64,000 nucleotides of DNA from an uncultured Bacteroides sp. (GTDB taxonomy: Bacteria; Bacteroidota; Bacteroidia; Bacteroidales; Bacteroidaceae): contig CAQOGY010000006.1 of assembly GCA_948847595.1 (NCBI GenBank), positions 136,930-200,929 of the forward strand, given 5' to 3'. Of the stretch, positions 61,261 to 64,000 are shown piece after piece. How positions within the stretch are numbered: the first letter of the stretch is position 1; each line of letters begins with the position of its first letter. A program made the position numbers and the translations under genes. The notes under the pieces are model-generated. The model ran no database searches. It was not told where the DNA came from and worked only from the letters and a program-made list of their open reading frames with translations.

Positions 61261-64000
61261 TTAGAATTGAACTTTCACATTAAAACCGAAATTACGCAAG
61301 CTAGGTTGCATAAAGTAGTCTACATTCATATAATAGTTACTGGAAGTAGAAGCAGACAATTCCGGATCAAACGGAGCTTTACAGTAAATCATCCATAGAT
61401 TACGTCCTACGACACCCAAAGTAACATTTGCTATATTTTTAAACCACTTTCTTGGAAGTGTATAATTCAAGCTTAATTCTTGTAAACGTACATTGGTTGC
61501 ACTATATAAGTAGTAACGACCATAACCACCTTCACCTGTACTGATAGTCTGATAATACTTCTGGGCATCAACCTTACCATTATTGATGGGCGTACCACCA
61601 TTATCACGGACAGAAGCAGATACTTCAGACACTCCATAATAATCCAAAATACCTTGAGTAGCCGAGTAAGCTAATCCACCTACACGTGCGGACAACACAA
61701 CCCCCAAGTCAATACCTTTGTAAGTGAAATGATTGATCCATCCTAAATTGAAGTCAGCATCCAGATTGCCGACTTTCACTGGAGTATTTGATGAAGTAAT
61801 CCCCAGATTACCATTCTGGTCAACTTTTATATTACCATTATTATCCTTGGTCAGTTGGTTATATACATAGATATCGGTCATAGAACCGCCTTCTGTCAGA
61901 ATAACACGGGGAGCTACATTTTCTTTACCTAACCAACCTACATTCATCTCGTCCATCTGAATAGCCTCTCCAGTCACCGGATTAACACTACCACTAGCTA
62001 ACCGTTTCACCTTGTTGCGATTTAAAGTAAAAGTTGCATTAGAAGACCAACCGAAACCTGCCCATTTATCACTAAATCCTAAAGCCAGTTCAATACCTTG
62101 ATTCTGCACATCACCTGCTTGAACTATTGCTTGTTTATAACCGGAAGATGACGGAATATCCACCTTAAATGTCTGATTCAATGTATTGGAACGGTAATAA
62201 GTAGCATCCAGGCTAAAGCGATTCTCCCAGAATTTCAAATTTAAACCAATTTCCCATGATTTTGTTTTTTCCGGTTTCATGTTTTCCATCGGATAAACGG
62301 TTGGATTTGCCCAATTATGTGTCTGGCTATTGTATTCATATCCGGGATTAGTAAGGAAGCGATCGAAAGAAGATGCTACCACTGTATAGGAACCACGTAC
62401 TTTAGCATAAGTTATCAACTCCGGAAGTTCAACCATTTCTGACAGTAAAGCCGACAAACCAACTGACGGATAGAAGAATGATTTTTGTTTGGAGAAAGCT
62501 AATTTAGAATCCCAGTCATTTCGTCCTGTCAATGTTAAATACAACTGATTTTTCCAACTTAATTCTGCGCTGGCAAAAATGCTCTGAATTTCATCTTTAT
62601 ATCCGGTAGGATCCGGTTTGTAATTAGAAGAGAAATTTATATTATTAACCTGAAAGAAGTTCGGAATGACCAAGTCACCGGCAAAATACAATTGATCCAT
62701 TGAAGTATGGTAAATGGAAGCCCCCACATTGGCAGTCAAATGGAAATCACCGAAAGTCTTGTCTATATTAGCCAAAACATCTGCATACAAAGAACGTTCT
62801 TGCCGCATGGCATCCTCGAAACCACCACTTACTCCACAAAATGTGGTTAATGTAGAAGCTGACTTCTCATTCTTGTTCCGATAATCAGAGTTGTCTAGAT
62901 TCACACGTCCTACGATGTTAATCCAATCTGTCACCTTCCATTTCAAAGAAGCGTTCAGCATATAACGTTTTTTATCGGAAGTACGGATTATACGGTTCTG
63001 TACCCAATACGGATTCTGTAATGACAAACTTGCGTCTCCATAAGGCCAATACTGTTCCATATAACCGTAATTTGTGTTGTAACGTTCATACAAACGGATT
63101 TCATCAAAATTATCTCCGCGGGGAAATAAATACAATGCAGGAAGTGGATTATAATACTGCCCTTGGGAAACCATGTTTTTATTATTTTGAATAATATATT
63201 GCGCACCAATATCCAAAGTCAATCTGTCATTCAGGAAATTCGTAGTATTACGTGCTGTAAAATTATAACGATTATAAGAGTTGTTAGGAAGAATACCACC
63301 AGAATTAGTAGTAGAAGCTGAAAGATAAGTCTGATTCTTTGAATTCCCGGTAGACAAAGCTACTGAGTTGATAACATTCGTACCAGTTTCAAAAAAATTA
63401 GATGGATCATATCTGCGGTCTGTCAGTTCTCCCCAACTAAACAATCCAGAGCTTGTACCATAGCGATTCTGCATATCAGGCATAATATATGCTTTGGAAA
63501 AAGTAGTGCTATTAGACACCGTAATCGTAGTTTTCTCAGTCTGCCCTTTTTTAGTAGTAATCAAAACCACCCCATTGGCAGCAGAAGAACCATAAAGAGC
63601 AGCTGCAGAAGGTCCGGTCATCATACTGATACTAGCAATATCGTCTGGATTTAAGTCTGCTACGGCATCCGACCCACCCATGTCACCAAATAATCCTTCA
63701 CCACCGCTTTTACCTGTATTGAAAATAGGTACACCATCAATCACATATAATGCATTATTGTCTTTAGTTAATGATTTCATACCACGCATTACGACACGTG
63801 CTGCACCACCAGCGCCAGTAGCACCACTACTGATTTGAACCCCTGCCACCTTTCCAGCTAACGAATTCATAAAGTTAGCATCCTTTACAGCTGTTATTTC
63901 GTCGCCTTTTACCTCTTGTACATTATAACTTAATGCCTTTGTTGCACGCTTGATACCCAAGGCAGTAACAACCACTTCATCCAATGTTTGAGTATCTTCT
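61261..64000 (-). CDS. SusC-like transporter, cut by right edge
   Basis: The open frame continues through the right edge. The last codons in the window read E D T Q T before LDEVVVTALGIKR, so the visible 913 residues start just before the TonB box and lack the signal peptide and carboxypeptidase-like domain. The plug is complete: NALYVIDGVPIFN, LNPDDIASISMMTGPSAAALYGSSAANGVVLITTKKG. The barrel ends FGFNVKVQF, a good outer-membrane end. It is the first visible gene of the N-glycan operon; promoter and regulator lie outside. No frameshift seen. Confidence 0.92.
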   Translation of the reverse strand, partial: EDTQTLDEVVVTALGIKRATKALSYNVQEVKGDEITAVKDANFMNSLAGKVAGVQISSGATGAGGAARVVMRGMKSLTKDNNALYVIDGVPIFNTGKSGGEGLFGDMGGSDAVADLNPDDIASISMMTGPSAAALYGSSAANGVVLITTKKGQTEKTTITVSNSTTFSKAYIMPDMQNRYGTSSGLFSWGELTDRRYDPSNFFETGTNVINSVALSTGNSKNQTYLSASTTNSGGILPNNSYNRYNFTARNTTNFLNDRLTLDIGAQYIIQNNKNMVSQGQYYNPLPALYLFPRGDNFDEIRLYERYNTNYGYMEQYWPYGDASLSLQNPYWVQNRIIRTSDKKRYMLNASLKWKVTDWINIVGRVNLDNSDYRNKNEKSASTLTTFCGVSGGFEDAMRQERSLYADVLANIDKTFGDFHLTANVGASIYHTSMDQLYFAGDLVIPNFFQVNNINFSSNYKPDPTGYKDEIQSIFASAELSWKNQLYLTLTGRNDWDSKLAFSKQKSFFYPSVGLSALLSEMVELPELITYAKVRGSYTVVASSFDRFLTNPGYEYNSQTHNWANPTVYPMENMKPEKTKSWEIGLNLKFWENRFSLDATYYRSNTLNQTFKVDIPSSSGYKQAIVQAGDVQNQGIELALGFSDKWAGFGWSSNATFTLNRNKVKRLASGSVNPVTGEAIQMDEMNVGWLGKENVAPRVILTEGGSMTDIYVYNQLTKDNNGNIKVDQNGNLGITSSNTPVKVGNLDADFNLGWINHFTYKGIDLGVVLSARVGGLAYSATQGILDYYGVSEVSASVRDNGGTPINNGKVDAQKYYQTISTGEGGYGRYYLYSATNVRLQELSLNYTLPRKWFKNIANVTLGVVGRNLWMIYCKAPFDPELSASTSSNYYMNVDYFMQPSLRNFGFNVKVQF

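Noticed and set aside
63961..64000. SusC starting at position 63984
   Set aside because: That start is a TTG within an open frame that continues to the edge (E D T Q T L D E V V V), so the gene is truncated rather than short.

Overview
The window is Bacteroides DNA, most like the B. thetaiotaomicron group. The evidence is the SusC/SusD pairs, lipoproteins with Cys lipoboxes, Mfa/Fim-type fimbrillins, DUF-rich surface proteins, TAnnTTTG-like promoter elements and A+T-rich intergenic DNA. Gene order from about 15.5 kb to the right edge resembles what I recall of the B. thetaiotaomicron rhamnogalacturonan-II (RG-II) locus followed by the BT1032-BT1040 N-glycan locus. Those assignments are from memory and protein reading, not from a search.

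Layout. (1) 1-8770, minus strand: a Mfa-type fimbrial operon, in transcription order a DUF3575 protein, a DUF3868/OmpA-like protein, Mfa1-like major fimbrillin, FimB/Mfa2-like anchor, two large fimbrillin-like lipoproteins and a DUF5106 protein cut by the left edge. (2) 8797-11347: a probable DNA-inversion switch. A 20-bp perfect inverted repeat (8803-8822 and 10029-10048) brackets an AraC-type regulator and two divergent promoter-like elements, and a tyrosine recombinase gene lies directly beside it. The segment's left end abuts the fimbrial operon, so inversion should phase-vary fimbriae. (3) 11497-15415: a hybrid-sensor-like AraC regulator with a degenerate kinase, a stand-alone LigD-type 3'-phosphoesterase, and a choloylglycine hydrolase-family enzyme. 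(4) 15567-47567: an RG-II/pectin utilisation locus. The plus-strand arm is GH95, GH105, GH140 apiosidase, a GH78+sialidase-fold fusion and an SDR. The minus-strand arm, read from 47.6 kb down to 26.7 kb, is a beta-helix lipoprotein, SusC, SusD, then PL1, DUF3826, GH43-like, GH143+GH142, GH78, GH28 and an esterase+DUF3826 fusion. A patatin-like protein sits where the arms converge. (5) 48005-48895: an exported xylose-isomerase-like TIM barrel between the two loci. (6) 49196-64000, minus strand: an N-glycan locus of SusC (cut by the right edge), SusD, GH18 endoglycosidase, two DUF1735 surface lipoproteins, a DUF4838/GH163-like protein, an MFS transporter, GH130 phosphorylase and GH92 alpha-mannosidase.

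How it fits together. In the RG-II locus the surface SusC/D complex imports oligosaccharide and periplasmic lyases, hydrolases and esterases trim backbone and side chains. In the N-glycan locus GH18 (and possibly the GH163-like protein) releases glycan at the surface, SusC/D imports it, GH92 removes mannose, and the MFS carrier plus GH130 phosphorolyse Man-GlcNAc in the cytoplasm.

The most unusual structures are the inversion switch, two unrelated-sequence tandem arrays that share a 22-bp period (24.70-24.85 kb and 49.01-49.08 kb), and the DUF3826 domain present both alone and fused to the esterase. I saw no rRNA, tRNA or CRISPR array.
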